This document shows, piece by piece, positions 43,520 to 53,372 of a stretch of DNA of 64,000 nt; within the stretch, counting starts at the first letter, position 1, and every line of letters starts with the position of its first letter. The notes below the pieces were generated by a model that saw only the letters and a program-made list of their open reading frames with translations, had not been told where the DNA came from and searched no databases. The translations under genes were made by a program, and so were the position numbers. The DNA comes from Delphinus delphis (Eukaryota; Chordata; Mammalia; Artiodactyla; Delphinidae). The DNA lies in contig NC_082699.1 of the NCBI RefSeq assembly GCF_949987515.2, forward strand, positions 78,349,458 to 78,413,457. The letters run 5' to 3'.

Positions 43520-44040
43520 GCCCGGCTCCCAGGGAGGCGAGAGCACCAGCTTGTTACACTGCACAGAAGTTACCACCGCAGCCCTAGAAGCTCAACACGA
43601 CACACGTTTATTCTCTCACCATTTCCATGGGTCGGGAGTCTGGGCATGGCTTCCCTGGGTCCTCTGCTCAGGGTCTCACCAGGCTGCATCCTGGTGTGGC
43701 CGAGCTGTGTCTCCTCTGGGGTTCAGGGTCCTTTCCCAAGCTCCCGTGCTGCTGGAGAGCTCGCTTCCTGGAAGCTGTGGGGCTCCGGGTGCCTTGCATC
43801 TTCAGGGTTAGCAGGAGAGACGGGCTTTGCTGCTTGAAGCCTCTGAGCTTGGGGAACGCCTTCGTGCTCTTAAGTCTCTCTTCTGATTAGGTCAGGCTCA
43901 CCTGGGACATCTATCCCTTTGGCTCAACTCATAGTCAAACTTATTAGGGGCCTTAATCACATCTGCAAAATCCCTTCACCTCTGCCATATGGTGTGACCC
44001 AATAAGGGGAGTGACATCTATCTATTTCTAGGATGCAATG
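43520..44040. mobile_element. Probable ancient dispersed repeat, family unassigned
   Basis: GTTTATTCTCTCACCATTTC, then CATGGGTCGGGAGTCTGGGC, then a GGGTCTCACCAGGCTGCATC block, CTTATTAGGGGCCTTAATCA and GGTGTGACCCAATAAGGGGA resemble the layout of an old dispersed LTR/DNA-type repeat (a TTTATTCTCTCAC start and ATCACATCTGCAAAATCCC near the end). The family is not assigned. Confidence 0.45.
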
Positions 44041-45469
44041 CAAAACGGGGGGAGGGGAGGATGAGGGGTCTGTATGTTGGGACAGGGACCCAGGAGACGG
44101 TGTCAAGTCCTACAAGCCACAGAAGAGAACAGGTTTGGCGTCCAGCTTCCAAACCTGGTCTGCTTCCTCCCCTGACCCCCAGGAGGAGGGGGCTGGGGAC
44201 ATGGGACAGCCCCCCCTCACCAGGCTTTCCCCTGCCTGGGAAAACACTGAAGGAATTTATTTAACATTTTAAAGAAGAGAGCACGCTCTTCCCCCCCGTT
44301 TCAGGGTGGGTGCTCCTCGCATGGAGAGGAGGGGTGAAGGGGGGCAGGCGGAGCTCCTCGGGACGATGAAGCAGCCTTCTTCCCGCACTGGCAGCGAAGT
44401 CACACACTGTAAACCAGCATAATGACCCTGTCTTCCGCGGCACAAGCCACTTCCCCTCAAGCGCAGCCTCTGTGCCGGCCTCAGATTTATGCACCCCCGG
44501 CCTGCCTGGGGAGGGGGGCTGGCTCGGGGAACCCTGGCTAATCCGGAACACCCGCCCCACGGGGCTTCCCCTCCTGGATCCGTCACCTCCTTCCCACCTT
44601 CTTGCTTCCAAAACTGCCCGAGTTACTGATGGTGCTGAGATGCAAGTTCCAGCCCCATCTGTCTCCTGACAGAGCCCTGAGCGGAGAGACAGTGACAGGT
44701 CTGCCTCCCTTCCCGAAACAAGAGGCTCCCGCCGAGTCTGCCTCTCTCCCCCTTGCCTCCCAGCCCTCGTGGGTGATATGAGCCTACTACAAGCCTAGCC
44801 ATCGATTCTCCCAGCCTTTCCTGGGGAGCAGTAGGTAATTCCCACCTGGGCTCAGCAACACCTCATCTTAAACCCCCCCTGCCGCCTGGATCCCATCTCC
44901 TGGCTGCAGGGGAGGGAGGAGTGGTGGGCACTGCTGTGGCTACTGCCGGGGGCTCACTACTTGACCATACCTCCTTCCCAGGGCAGAGGAGGGAAGGGGC
45001 TGCCCTCAGCCACCAGCGCTGATGCAGGTCCTGGGGGCGGTTCTGCTGCTGGCGAGGCTGGGCTGCTGTCGGCAGGAGAATAGTTCTTGGGGAAAGTGCA
45101 GCCTCACTGGAGAAACAAGAGCCAGATGCTCATGGAGAGAGACCAGCCTAGGACAGGACACGCTAACGCTGAATCAGGCAGCTTGGGGCAGACCCGCTCT
45201 GGGAGTTGAGAAGGGCTCACGGAGGCTGTGGCTGATGGAGAGTGCTCCTGAACTCAAGGCCGAGACTTGCCCAAGGTCATGAGCAGAGCCAGATCCCGAT
45301 GTGGGCTTCCCAGACCCCAGCCCAGTGCTGGCTGCCCACTCCTAAGGCTGCTGGTCACCTTGGGGTCTTGCATCCTGCCCTTGGAAACCAAAGAAATATT
45401 ACCAAGAAGAACCCGACCCCCAAAAGCAACACGCTAGCCCCTGCTCTGGCCCTGGCCCCAGACCCCCAC
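44041..45469. other. GC-rich sequence, no gene recognised
   Basis: No repeat family, exon or promoter is recognised. A weak minus MIR-like stretch (CGAGACTTGCCCAAGGTCAT) lies at about 45240-45300. Confidence 0.4.
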
Positions 45470-45620
45470 CCCAGCACCTCCAAGGTGTGTTGGCCTCTGC
45501 AAAGTGGGGCTGGAATCACTGCCTCACAAGGCGGATGTAAGGAATTTGCATAGATTAGGAAAAAAACAACAACAACGGCAACCTCAAAAGTGTTTTGCAC
45601 AAAGTAGATTTGCAAACAAA
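45470..45620 (+). mobile_element. MIR SINE fragment, diverged
   Basis: CTGCAAAGTGGGGCTGGAAT, then CTGCCTCACAAGGCGGATGT and a GTGTTTTGCACAAAGTAG tail follow the MIR sense 3' part. Confidence 0.5.
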
Positions 45621-45949
45621 ACATGAACTGTGTCTGATTTTATTGCTCTAACAGCTGGGCTTTGGGGCTATTTCTGAATTACTCTGATTTCTCGGCTCGT
45701 CCAATGGCCCACTTATTTAAAATGATTTATTTGCAACAGAAGAGTATGGTGTGTGTGTGGGGGTAGGGGTGTGTGTGTGCATATTTGAGCCCACTCAGTT
45801 GAACCTGGGTTTTGGACTGGGTGAGGTTGAAAATTAGGGGAAACTGTAGAAGAGAAGAGTGCAGAGAGGAGACGGCTGAGAGCCCAGGATCAGGTAGGTC
45901 TGGAGCAGAGCTTCCAGGGGGCCGGGGCTGTCTCTCTCACACCTGGAGA
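45621..45949. other. AT-richer stretch and short (GT)n, no gene recognised
   Basis: AT-rich patch at 45630-45740 with TTTATTGCTCTAACAGCTGG, then a GTGTGTGTGTGGGGGTAGGG tract at about 45750-45780. No repeat family is recognised for the AT-rich part. Confidence 0.4.
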
Positions 45950-46362
45950 CGGCTCAGCTCTGGCCCAGCTCCAGCCTCAGCCCCTCCCGTCGTCCTCCCC
46001 CAGCATCCTGCACAGTGTCTGAGCGCCCACCATGTCACTGTCACTCCTCTGCTTGGCCCTGAACCCTTTCCAGCGTGACCCTCCCCCAAGCCGCTCCTCC
46101 TCCGACAGGCTCTCTTGACGAGGACCTGCTCAATGCAGCCCCTGTTCTGCTTCTGCATGTGCCCCTCACTGCCTGGGATGCCCTGCCCTGCCCTGTCCAC
46201 CATCTGATGTCCCTCTGATCCTTCAGGTCCAGCTCATGTGGGAGAAGCCTTTCCTGGCACCTCCAGGAAGATCTGGAAGCTTCCATAGCTCTGTGCTGCT
46301 CAGACCCTCACCTAGGGCTGGTTTGCTTCCTCTGCAAAGAACTCCTTAAGGCCAGGCCAGGG

Positions 46363-46411
<49 letters not shown>

Positions 46412-46450
46412 TCATTGCCTGGTAGGTCTTAGGAACCCGATTAATGTTTG
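45950..46450 (+). mobile_element. L2 LINE 3' end, interrupted by a (TG)n run
   Basis: CTGATCCTTCAGGTCCAGCT, then AGAAGCCTTTCCTGGCACCT (the TTCCCTGACCACC region), and after the (TG)n run TTGCCTGGTAGGTCTTAGGA, then a TTAATGTTTGTGGAAGG tail, follow the L2 3' end. The dinucleotide run lies just upstream of the terminal block. Confidence 0.7.
46364..46410 (+). repeat. (TG)n microsatellite, about 23 units, uninterrupted
   Basis: A perfect 47-bp TG run inside an L2 3' end. Perfect and long, so probably length-polymorphic. Confidence 0.98.
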
Positions 46451-46714
46451 TGGAAGGAGGAAAAGGGGGAGGGGCAGAGAGGGGAGAGAGGGAGGGGCCC
46501 TTTGTGAGACGGTGTGCCACGTGAGGGCTTCCTAGAGGGCTGGTGGCACGCCCGCCCCCGCCCCGGGCATGGTGTGCTGGTCTCAAGGGGCGGCACCTCT
46601 GCCCCGCCTCCCTTTGAGCCTGTTCTGAAGCCCCTCAAAGCCCCGGCAAAGGAGGGAACGCTGGCATTTCCCACAAAATGAGGGGGAGGCGAGGCAGTCC
46701 CCAAGCCTCCCAGC
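46451..46714. other. GC-rich sequence, no gene recognised
   Basis: Purine-rich at 46455-46495, then GC-rich. No feature is supported. Confidence 0.4.
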
Positions 46715-46868
46715 CCTGAAATCTCTTCTATTTATAACGTGAGCCCTGCATCAGCAATTGCTATTCAACTCAGAGGAGGCTGTGAAATGAAATTGTGTAA
46801 TAGAATTTATTCTCCCCAGTCTGCTTATTAAATCTCACCTCAGAACATGCTCTCTCTGAGTCTGGGGA
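46715..46868. promoter_or_regulatory. Candidate conserved regulatory element with MEF2-type site
   Basis: AT-rich island directly beside a CpG-rich stretch. It contains CTATTTATAA at 46728-46737, which fits the MEF2 consensus (YTAWWWWTAR), then homeodomain-like cores in CAGCAATTGCTATTCAACTC and GTGTAATAGAATTTATTCTC. No transposon is recognised. Function is inferred from composition and motifs only. Confidence 0.4.
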
Positions 46869-46894
46869 CTTCTCGGTAGCTCCCTGGGGCAGGC

Positions 46895-47190
46895 TCACCA
46901 GGTGCCGGCCCCGGGGAGCTGCCCAGCACAGCTCAGCAGCCCCCAGCTGCCCAAAGTGGACCCTCACCCGCATCCGGGAATCCTCGCGGGCAGCTGCGGA
47001 TTGCCGGGCCCACGCCCTGGGCCAGGGGCTCACAGGTCCCTGTGGCTTCGTGGGGAGGGGGTGGTCAGGGCAGGAGCTGAGCCAGCTGGAGGTGCTGGCG
47101 GCTCCCCCCGTCAGCCCCTTTCCTCACGCTCCGCCCCGAGCGCGGGAGCTGCGCCCTCTCTCAGGAGCTGCCTTCCCCCTGGTCCGCAAG
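46895..47190. promoter_or_regulatory. CpG-rich stretch, borderline CpG island
   Basis: By hand count about 20 CpGs in roughly 300 bp of strongly GC-rich sequence, with an observed/expected ratio near the usual 0.6 threshold. Lies beside the AT-rich island with the MEF2-type site. No TATA box, first exon or transcript feature is visible, so a promoter is only a possibility. Confidence 0.3.
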
Positions 47191-48159
47191 TGGTCAACTC
47201 CTGGCCTCTCGGAGGCTCAGGCCAAGCCTGGCTTGATCTAAGATGCCCTCCCTGGGCCCCCGCCCCCGCCCCCCCCATACCCTCAGCCTTGCCCCACACC
47301 AGCACACGTGACGCTTTAGGACTGCGTGGGCGTGGCCTCCTGAGGCACCTAGTAGGTTCCGAGCAAACGTCTGTTAGGAGATTGGGTGGATGGAGCAGGC
47401 CCCAGAGGCTGCCCCTGAAGCCCAGGGCCTGGTGGAGGAGCCCCATCCAGGCCATCGCGGGTGCTGGGCCTCTTGCCCTGGGAGAGCACGCCCTCCTCCT
47501 TCCCCATCAGGGCGTGCTCCAGGTCTGTGGAGGAGACGGGTGTGTGAGCTGTCGAGGTCTCCGCAAGAGCGCCACGGACCCCCTGGTTAGACGGATGAGC
47601 TCTTCTAGCTCTAACGAGCCCACAAGGCAGCCCCATCTCGTGACCCCTCTCCCCACCCCCAAAGCCCCGTCTTCTAGAGAATCTCTCTCTGGAGGGTGCT
47701 GGAAGCCCTGCCCAGGCATGAGCCGGTGATTTCCCCATCAGCCCCCACGTCAAGTCAGTACAGGGCAGGGTTGTGCCTCGCCAGGATGGGGGCTCTGGTT
47801 TGTGGCCTCGAGGTTTCTGGTGCCCCCAGCCCCTCCTGCCTGCCCCCAGCCATGCTCCAGCAGGGCCTGAGCTCAGGGCTGGGGTGGGGGCCATCGTGAC
47901 GATCAGACTTCTGAACTCCCCCTCCCAGACAGCCCTCCCGGGTCCTTGAGCCCTGCCAGCCTTAGATGCAGATGAAGGAGGCAGCCAGCCACCTACACAG
48001 CTTGCTAACTTGGTAAGTATTTTTAGAACAACTTCTCCAATATTTCCCTCGATAGGAGAGGGAGCAAGGGGGGCTTGAGAGAGGAATTGGGGTTTGCGGG
48101 GGGCCAGACTCTGGGTGAGCCTTCTCAAATGCAGAGCCCGCCTACCCATTTGTATGGGG
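47191..48159. other. GC-rich sequence, no gene recognised
   Basis: The largest frames of the window away from repeats overlap here (46902-47729 plus, 275 codons; 47349-48215 minus, 288 codons). They are antisense to each other, lack domains and are rich in Pro, Gly, Ser and Arg as expected of GC-rich chance frames. A weak L2/MIR tail (GGCACCTAGTAGGTTCCGAG) lies near 47343. Confidence 0.45.
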
Positions 48160-48292
48160 ATACAGTACACCCAGGGCACGGCTGTATCACCACCCCATTC
48201 TCTATACGGGCACACTGAGGTTCAGAGAGGTTCCCTTCCTTCTAAGTGGTTGAGTCAGGATTTGAACCCAGGAGTTTCTGACTCCGAAGCCT
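48160..48292 (-). mobile_element. MIR SINE fragment
   Basis: GAGGTTCAGAGAGGTTCCCT, then GAGTCAGGATTTGAACCCAG and AGTTTCTGACTCCGAAGCC are the MIR complement. Confidence 0.82.
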
Positions 48293-48650
48293 CTGTCCTT
48301 GGGCTTGTGTGTCTCCAGGGGGTTGGAAAGCCACACTCTCTGGCACTTCGGTTGGGGTTAGAACAAGCCATGCCATATCCACTGTCCCTGTGAACACGGT
48401 GTCCCTTCCGTTGCCCTGGAAGGGAGGCCAGCCTTCAGGGAGGGAGACAGAGCCAGACAGATGTCCGGAAAGAGCCCCAGCCTTTCAGGACCCTGGACAG
48501 GGGCGCGCACGGCCGCATCTTGTAGGGCCTCCCTGGCCCAGTGAGTCTCACCCCCGATTTACAATCACAAGGGGAAGGTTTAGGACAGACCCATCCTCAG
48601 GGTCCACCACGGACAGAAACCCCAGAGAGACAGCTAATGCAGTGGTCTTT
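48293..48650. other. Single-copy sequence, no gene recognised
   Basis: No feature is recognised. Confidence 0.4.
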
Positions 48651-48971
48651 TTAACTCTATTTTTTAAAAAAAAATTTATTTATTTATTTATTTATGGCTG
48701 TGTTGGGTCTCCGTTTCTGTGCGAGGGCTTTCTCTAGTTGCGGCAAGCAGGGACCACTCTTCATCGTGGTGCGCGGGCCTCTCACTATCGCGGCCTCTCC
48801 TGTTGCGGAGCACAGGCTCCAGACGCACAGGCTCAGTAGTTGTGGCTCACGGGCCCAGTTGCTCCACAGCATGTGGGATCTTCCAAGACCAGGGCTTGAA
48901 CCCGTGTCCCCTGCATTGGCAGGTGGATTCTCAACCACTGCGCCACCAGGGAAGCCCTTAACTCTACTTTT
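48651..48971 (-). mobile_element. CHR-type SINE, long form, with target duplication
   Basis: The body ends AGGGAAGCCC at 48957. Flanks TTAACTCTATTTTT (from 48651) and TTAACTCTACTTTT (from 48958) differ at one base and form the target duplication. It keeps the extra middle segment of the long form (TGTTGGGTCTCCGTTTCTGT on the + strand) and a (TTTA)n tail complement. On the minus strand the A-box is intact and the B-box is GGTTCAAGCCC, a perfect consensus match. Confidence 0.96.
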
Positions 48972-49654
48972 ATTTACACAAATGATTCACATGTACAGTC
49001 ATTCTTAAGGTACAGAACTTGATAAGAATAACAGTAATAACACCGTACAGCACAAGGGTTGAGAACCAGCACTGTGGTCTCTCTTGACCCTACCCCCGTC
49101 CCTGCCCCTGCATGTCCTAAAGCCCCTGAGAGCTCCGCTCCCCGTTAGAAATGGGCTGGTATCACCTCCCCTTTCCTGAGAGAGAGAAGTGAGGGGCTGC
49201 AAGCTGCCCAGGCATGAGTACGGGACAGGTGTCTGAGATGGCTTGGCCCTCACCCCGTCCGGCTGTGATGTGGGCAGGTGGCTCCTCCTGGCAGACCACG
49301 AGTTCCCTGTCCATATCCAGGCTGGCTGACCCCCTGATTGCTGAGGTGCTGTCCAGCTCTAACAGGGGGTGACTTGTAAGTGGGCTTTGTAACCTGCAGA
49401 GTGCCCACAGGGATTGGCCTTCCTCCCCTCCCTCTGGTGGTAGGCCCTTCGCCAACCCTGCAGGTGTTTGCCAAACACTCCAGTCTGCCCAGCAGGGTGG
49501 GTCAGGGATCGCATGGAGTGCAAGACACCCGTGTTTCATGGGGAAATGGAGCTGAAGGCCAAGGGGACAGCAGGGGGCGGTGAGGGAGACAAGGGACGGG
49601 AAGAGCATGTCCCATGGTGCACTGGGGATCCTTCTGCAGTCAGGATCTCCAAAG
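48972..49654. other. Single-copy sequence, no gene recognised
   Basis: No exon or repeat is recognised. A CTCF-like motif is listed separately. Confidence 0.4.
49567..49583 (+). promoter_or_regulatory. CTCF-like motif
   Basis: ACAGCAGGGGGCGG fits the CTCF core (CCASYAGRKGGCRS) at 13 of 14 positions, with only the first base off. It lies outside any recognised transposon. Occupancy cannot be judged from sequence. Confidence 0.45.
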
Positions 49655-49762
49655 TGACACATTTGTCAAAATTATGACCCAATTAGGCACGATAACCGGT
49701 GTGTACGGCTGCAACGCGTGTAATCGCTGGTAATATCACTTAGCGATGAGCGGCGGAGTGAC
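49655..49762. promoter_or_regulatory. Candidate conserved non-coding element
   Basis: About 100 bp with AT-rich and CpG-bearing sequence mixed: CATTTGTCAAAATTATGACC, CCAATTAGGCACGATAACCG and GTAATCGCTGGTAATATCAC. AACCGGT at 49697-49703 is close to a grainyhead-type site. Retained CpGs in AT-rich sequence, and no transposon signature, suggest selection. This is inference. Confidence 0.35.
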
Positions 49763-50009
49763 GGGGCTCAGCTGTGCGGGGTGGTGGGGGGAGGAGTAAA
49801 CACTTCTCCATCCAAGGGCTCCTCGGCTGGGGCAGGGGCAGGGAGCCCCGCGTTGGCTTCAAACGACACCCGAGGACCATTTCTTCCCCATTCATGGGTT
49901 TGTTTTTAGATTGGTTGGCTGGGCTGATGTCTGATTCCTCCATCACCCCAGACCCTGCAGGCTCCCCCTGGGGGCTCCCGGCTCTACTCTCCACACCCAC
50001 GGGTCAGTT
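49763..50009. other. GC-rich sequence, no gene recognised
   Basis: No feature is recognised. Confidence 0.35.
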
Positions 50010-50225
50010 CAGTTCCTCCTGGGACCCCCAGACTCTATCTCCGTTCAGGCTCCGCCCCACAGCCCTCATGCCCTTGCGCAGCTCAGCACTCAGCTCTCCT
50101 CCCTGAAGCCTTCCCCGACTGCTCTCCCGCAGGTAGCTCTCACAGTCCCTGCCATCACAGGATAACTTCCTACTCACTTCACTCACGGGGCTGTGATTTG
50201 AGGCTGAGTCCTGGCTATGACCCTG
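50010..50225 (+). mobile_element. L2 LINE 3' region
   Basis: CTCAGCACTCAGCTCTCCTC, then CCTGAAGCCTTCCCCGACTG resembles the L2 block CAAATGTCACCTCCTC, then a GGCCTTCCCTGACC block. Confidence 0.55.
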
Positions 50226-50481
50226 GGGAGGCAGGTGAGGGAGGATCGGCACCTGGATAAGTCCAGGCCCACTCACTGCTGGACAGGCTTGGACAAGGCA
50301 TCTGGGCTGGCTGGCTGCACACCTGGCGCAGGCAGGGTTGCCTACCTGGAGGGGGCCAGAGGGAGAGTGTAGAAGCCTGGGCCAGTTCTCTGCGGGCTCC
50401 TAGGGAAGAGAGAGAGGAGCTAGCTGTCTGGGGCCCCAGAGACTCCCAGCAAGTTCTGCTGCCTCAATCTGTCCCCTAGAG
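50226..50481. other. Short single-copy stretch
   Basis: No feature is recognised. Confidence 0.35.
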
Positions 50482-50696
50482 CAGGGGTCGGCCTGCTGAC
50501 ATTCTCTGTAACCAGCCAGCTAGTAGATACTTTTGGCTTTGTGGGCCAGTGGTGTCTGCACAGCTACCCCACTCTCCTATTGTCGCCTGAAAGCAACCGC
50601 AGACCATGTGTAAAAATGACTGTGTTCCAGCAGGAGCTCATTTACAGAAGGAGTCGTCTGGCTAAATTTGGGCTCCGGAGTGTTTGCCAACACCTG
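50482..50696 (+). mobile_element. hAT-type non-autonomous DNA transposon, full length, with target duplication
   Basis: Starts CAGGGGTCGGCCTGCTGAC and ends TTTGCCAACACCTG, an inverted-terminal-repeat pair of the common element with GCTTTGTGGGCCAG and GGCTAAATTTGGGCTCC inside. Flanking octamers CCCTAGAG (50474-50481) and CTCTAAAG (50697-50704) agree at 6 of 8 positions, the 8-bp duplication expected of hAT. About 215 bp, no transposase. Confidence 0.88.
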
Positions 50697-50704
50697 CTCT
50701 AAAG

Positions 50705-51344
50705 AAGAAACCCCTCTCAGCGTCAAGAACGCTCAGCAGATGCTCTCTGCTGCTGTTTCATCCGTGAACTTTTTTCCCAGGTAGAGGCTGGTGCATCTGT
50801 TGGCCTCTCTCCTCCCAGATGAAGTGATTCTATTAGACACACCAACCACATTTCTGAGGCCTTCTTATTATTCTGAAGGATTTAAAACTCTATCATCTCC
50901 TTGGACAACAAAGCAACCTTGGGGAGGTGTCTGATGAGGTCCTGTTTTCCAGGCTTGCTGAGGGTGGAGTCCGAGCCAGCAGAGGGTCCGGTAGGGATGG
51001 GGTCTCCGGCCCTCAGCCCAGAGCCTGGGCCCTGCGGCCTACCCTGTAGGCTGGGTCCTTCCTGAGCCATATTTTTCTGGCCCCCAAAGACAGACTCAGT
51101 GAGGGATGCATCCATTTGCTGTTGTCCAGGTGGTGGAGGGAGGGGGCCAGACGGATGAGCTCTCAGTAGCGTGGGGGTCAATTTGCAGGTGTTTGAGAAG
51201 AGGAGGTTGTTGACAGCCTGGAGGAGATTTGAGCCACACATGCTTGTCTGGAGAGATGCGGTGAGGGATGGAGGGACAAAGGGGGGACCAATCAGCCTCA
51301 TGGAACTCAAGGAGGCACCGACCCCAGGCAGGCATTGGCGGGCA
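50705..51344. other. Single-copy sequence, no gene recognised
   Basis: The 213-codon minus frame (50882-51523) has no domain and runs into the MIR. No exon is supported. Confidence 0.4.
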
Positions 51345-51442
51345 TCAGTCCTTTCATCCTCAGCTTTCTGGGTGAGACTGTCACGGCCCCATTGTACAGA
51401 TGAGCACAGTGAGGCTCGCAGGGTCACTGAACTTGACCAAGT
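51345..51442 (-). mobile_element. MIR SINE fragment
   Basis: CCCATTGTACAGATGAGCAC, then AGTGAGGCTCGCAGGGTCAC, then a CTGAACTTGACCAAGTGC block is the MIR complement. Confidence 0.72.
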
Positions 51443-52484
51443 GCAGGGGGACCTGACGACCCCCGATGCGCCCTGCCTGGGCCACCCCTCAGTGCAGGGT
51501 CCCACCCATGAATAGGCATGCAAAGACCACTGGTCTCAGCAGGAAGTCCACCTCCAGGGCTGGGGTCTGTCACTGATGGCCCTGTGACCCTGACGAGCCC
51601 CTCTCGTGTGACCTGCATTCAACAAATCCAAGGGCCCTGCTCTGCCTCAGTTTACCCTCTGTACGTGGGAAGAGTAGCAACTGCACCCTCCTCGTGCAGC
51701 TCAGACGGGCCACAGGGTACCGAACAGCCTTGCCCAGCCCTCCCAAAGGCGGGGCGGCGGGGGGGAAACCTGACTGGGTCCTGAGCTGGGTTTGAAGGGT
51801 GGACAGGAGTTTCCCAGGTGGAAAGGCAGTGGGGCGGAGGGAACAGCACGCGCGAGGTCCAGAGGGGAGCAGTGGTGAGGAGCTGACGGAGGTGTGGGGT
51901 GCTTGGTGGTGATGGGGGTGGGGGCATTTACGGACCCTGGGCTGGGCCTCAGGGGCCTCCCCTCCCACGGCGCCCAGACGGCAGGTGGAAGCCAGGGCCT
52001 CCCAGTGGCCTGCTGATTCCCTGGGGCCCGCGGGGCTGGCCCGACCCGGAAGAGCTGTCCAGCCTGGCGTGAAAATAAAGATTGATCATCGCAGGAAGGC
52101 AGCCGGCTCCCCGAGCCAGCCGGGAGTTGCTAGAATACAGAGCTTCATTATTATTTTAAGTGTTACTCAGCTGCTTTATTGAATTCTCCAAGTCAGGAAA
52201 AATTCTGGTGAGATAAGAAGTTGACATTTTCAGAAGCAGCAGCGAGAATGGTGCGGGTGGCGAGGACAGAGCAGCGCCAGCTCCGCATGAGGGCGTCTCA
52301 GCCCACGGCCCCGACACCCACAGGTGCGCACGTTCACGCTGATTCAGGGGCCAGGGAGTTCAGCCAACCCGAGACGGAGGACAGGGTGGCCGGTCGGGTG
52401 CAGAGAGAGCCAGGCCGCCGCCTCTCCCACCTCCCCGATTCCTGCCTTCCTTCCTCCTCCCCCTTCTTCCCTCCCTACTCCCTT
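51443..52484. other. GC-rich sequence with an AT-richer patch, no gene recognised
   Basis: AT-richer patch at 52125-52230 (CTTCATTATTATTTTAAGTG, then GCTTTATTGAATTCTCCAAG), unassigned. The CT-rich run at 52440-52492 is simple sequence. Confidence 0.4.
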
Positions 52485-52560
52485 CCTTCCTTGAGCACCT
52501 ACTATGTGCCAGGCTGGGGTACACACTGGCTGAGGACACATCCTTTCTCGGGCTTTGCCC
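52485..52560 (-). mobile_element. L2 or MIR 3' tail fragment
   Basis: CTTGAGCACCTACTATGTGC, then CAGGCTGGGGTACACACTGG is the complement of the shared L2/MIR 3' tail and points to L2 by its continuation. Confidence 0.65.
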
Positions 52561-52967
52561 CAGTGCAATGGTAGGGACCAGGACACACATCGCTCACAGG
52601 GTCGTGTGTGTGTCTGTGTGGGTGAGCGGAGGCCCAGGTGGGCACGCAGGGAGCCCCGAGGAGGGGCAGCTGTCAGCCCCGGCTGCCTCGCTCACCTTCG
52701 AGGCCTCTGGCCTGGAGCAGAGCCTGGTGTGAAGCAGATGCTCAACAAATCCTGGTTAAATGCGGGCTGAGAAGGCGTGTGGGTGGAGGAATAAGTGGAT
52801 CTCTCTGGAGACCTGCAACAGGAAGCCTCGGCTCTGGGTCCCCAGGGCAGTGTGGGTTTTCTTGGACCAGAACGTCCAGGAAGGCAATGGCTAGACAAAG
52901 TCTCTGGGGGATGGCCCAGCTGGTGACTGCCACTAACTGAAGAGTGGGGTGTGGCTGGAGGGCAGAG
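52561..52967. other. GC-rich sequence, no gene recognised
   Basis: Includes GTGTGTGTCTGTGTGGGTG at about 52606-52624 and possibly a plus L2/MIR tail near 52730-52770 (GATGCTCAACAAATCCTGGT). No gene. Confidence 0.4.
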
Positions 52968-53372
52968 GAGGAGGGTGGAGGCTGGAAATAGAGGCTGGAA
53001 GGTGGAGGCTGGGAGGTAGAGGCTGGGAGGTGGAGGCTGGGAGGTAGAGGCTGGGAGGTGGATGCTGGGAGGTGGAGGTTGGGAGGTGGATGCTGGGAAG
53101 TAGAGCCTGGGAGGCGGAGGCTGGGAAGTAGAGACCGGGAAGTAGAGGTTGGGAGGTGAAGGATGGAGGTAGAGTCTGGGAGGTGGAGGCTGGGAGGTGG
53201 ATGCTGGGAGGTAGAGTCTGGGAGGTGGAGGCTGGGAGGTGGAGGCTGGGAGGTGGATGCTGGGAAGTAGAGCCTGGGAGGCGGAGGCTGGGAAGTAGAG
53301 ACCGGGAAGTGGAGGTTGGGAGGTGAAGGATGGAGGTAGAGGCTGGGAGGTGGAGGCTAGAGGTGGATGATA
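52968..53372 (+). repeat. 15-bp minisatellite, about 26 units, with a 94-bp internal duplication
   Basis: Unit GGGAGGTGGAGGCTG and variants with period 15 cover about 400 bp. A 94-bp block at 53081-53174 recurs at 53248-53341 with a single mismatch, so the array has grown by block duplication. Since 15 is a multiple of three, the minus strand stays open for 230 codons (52692-53384) with a Pro/Ser/Leu/Tyr pentapeptide repeat. This is not a gene. Confidence 0.96.

Noticed and set aside
46902..48215. 275-codon plus and 288-codon minus frames
   Set aside because: They overlap antisense to each other in GC-rich sequence, show no domain, signal peptide or splice context, and are low in the residues expected of folded proteins.
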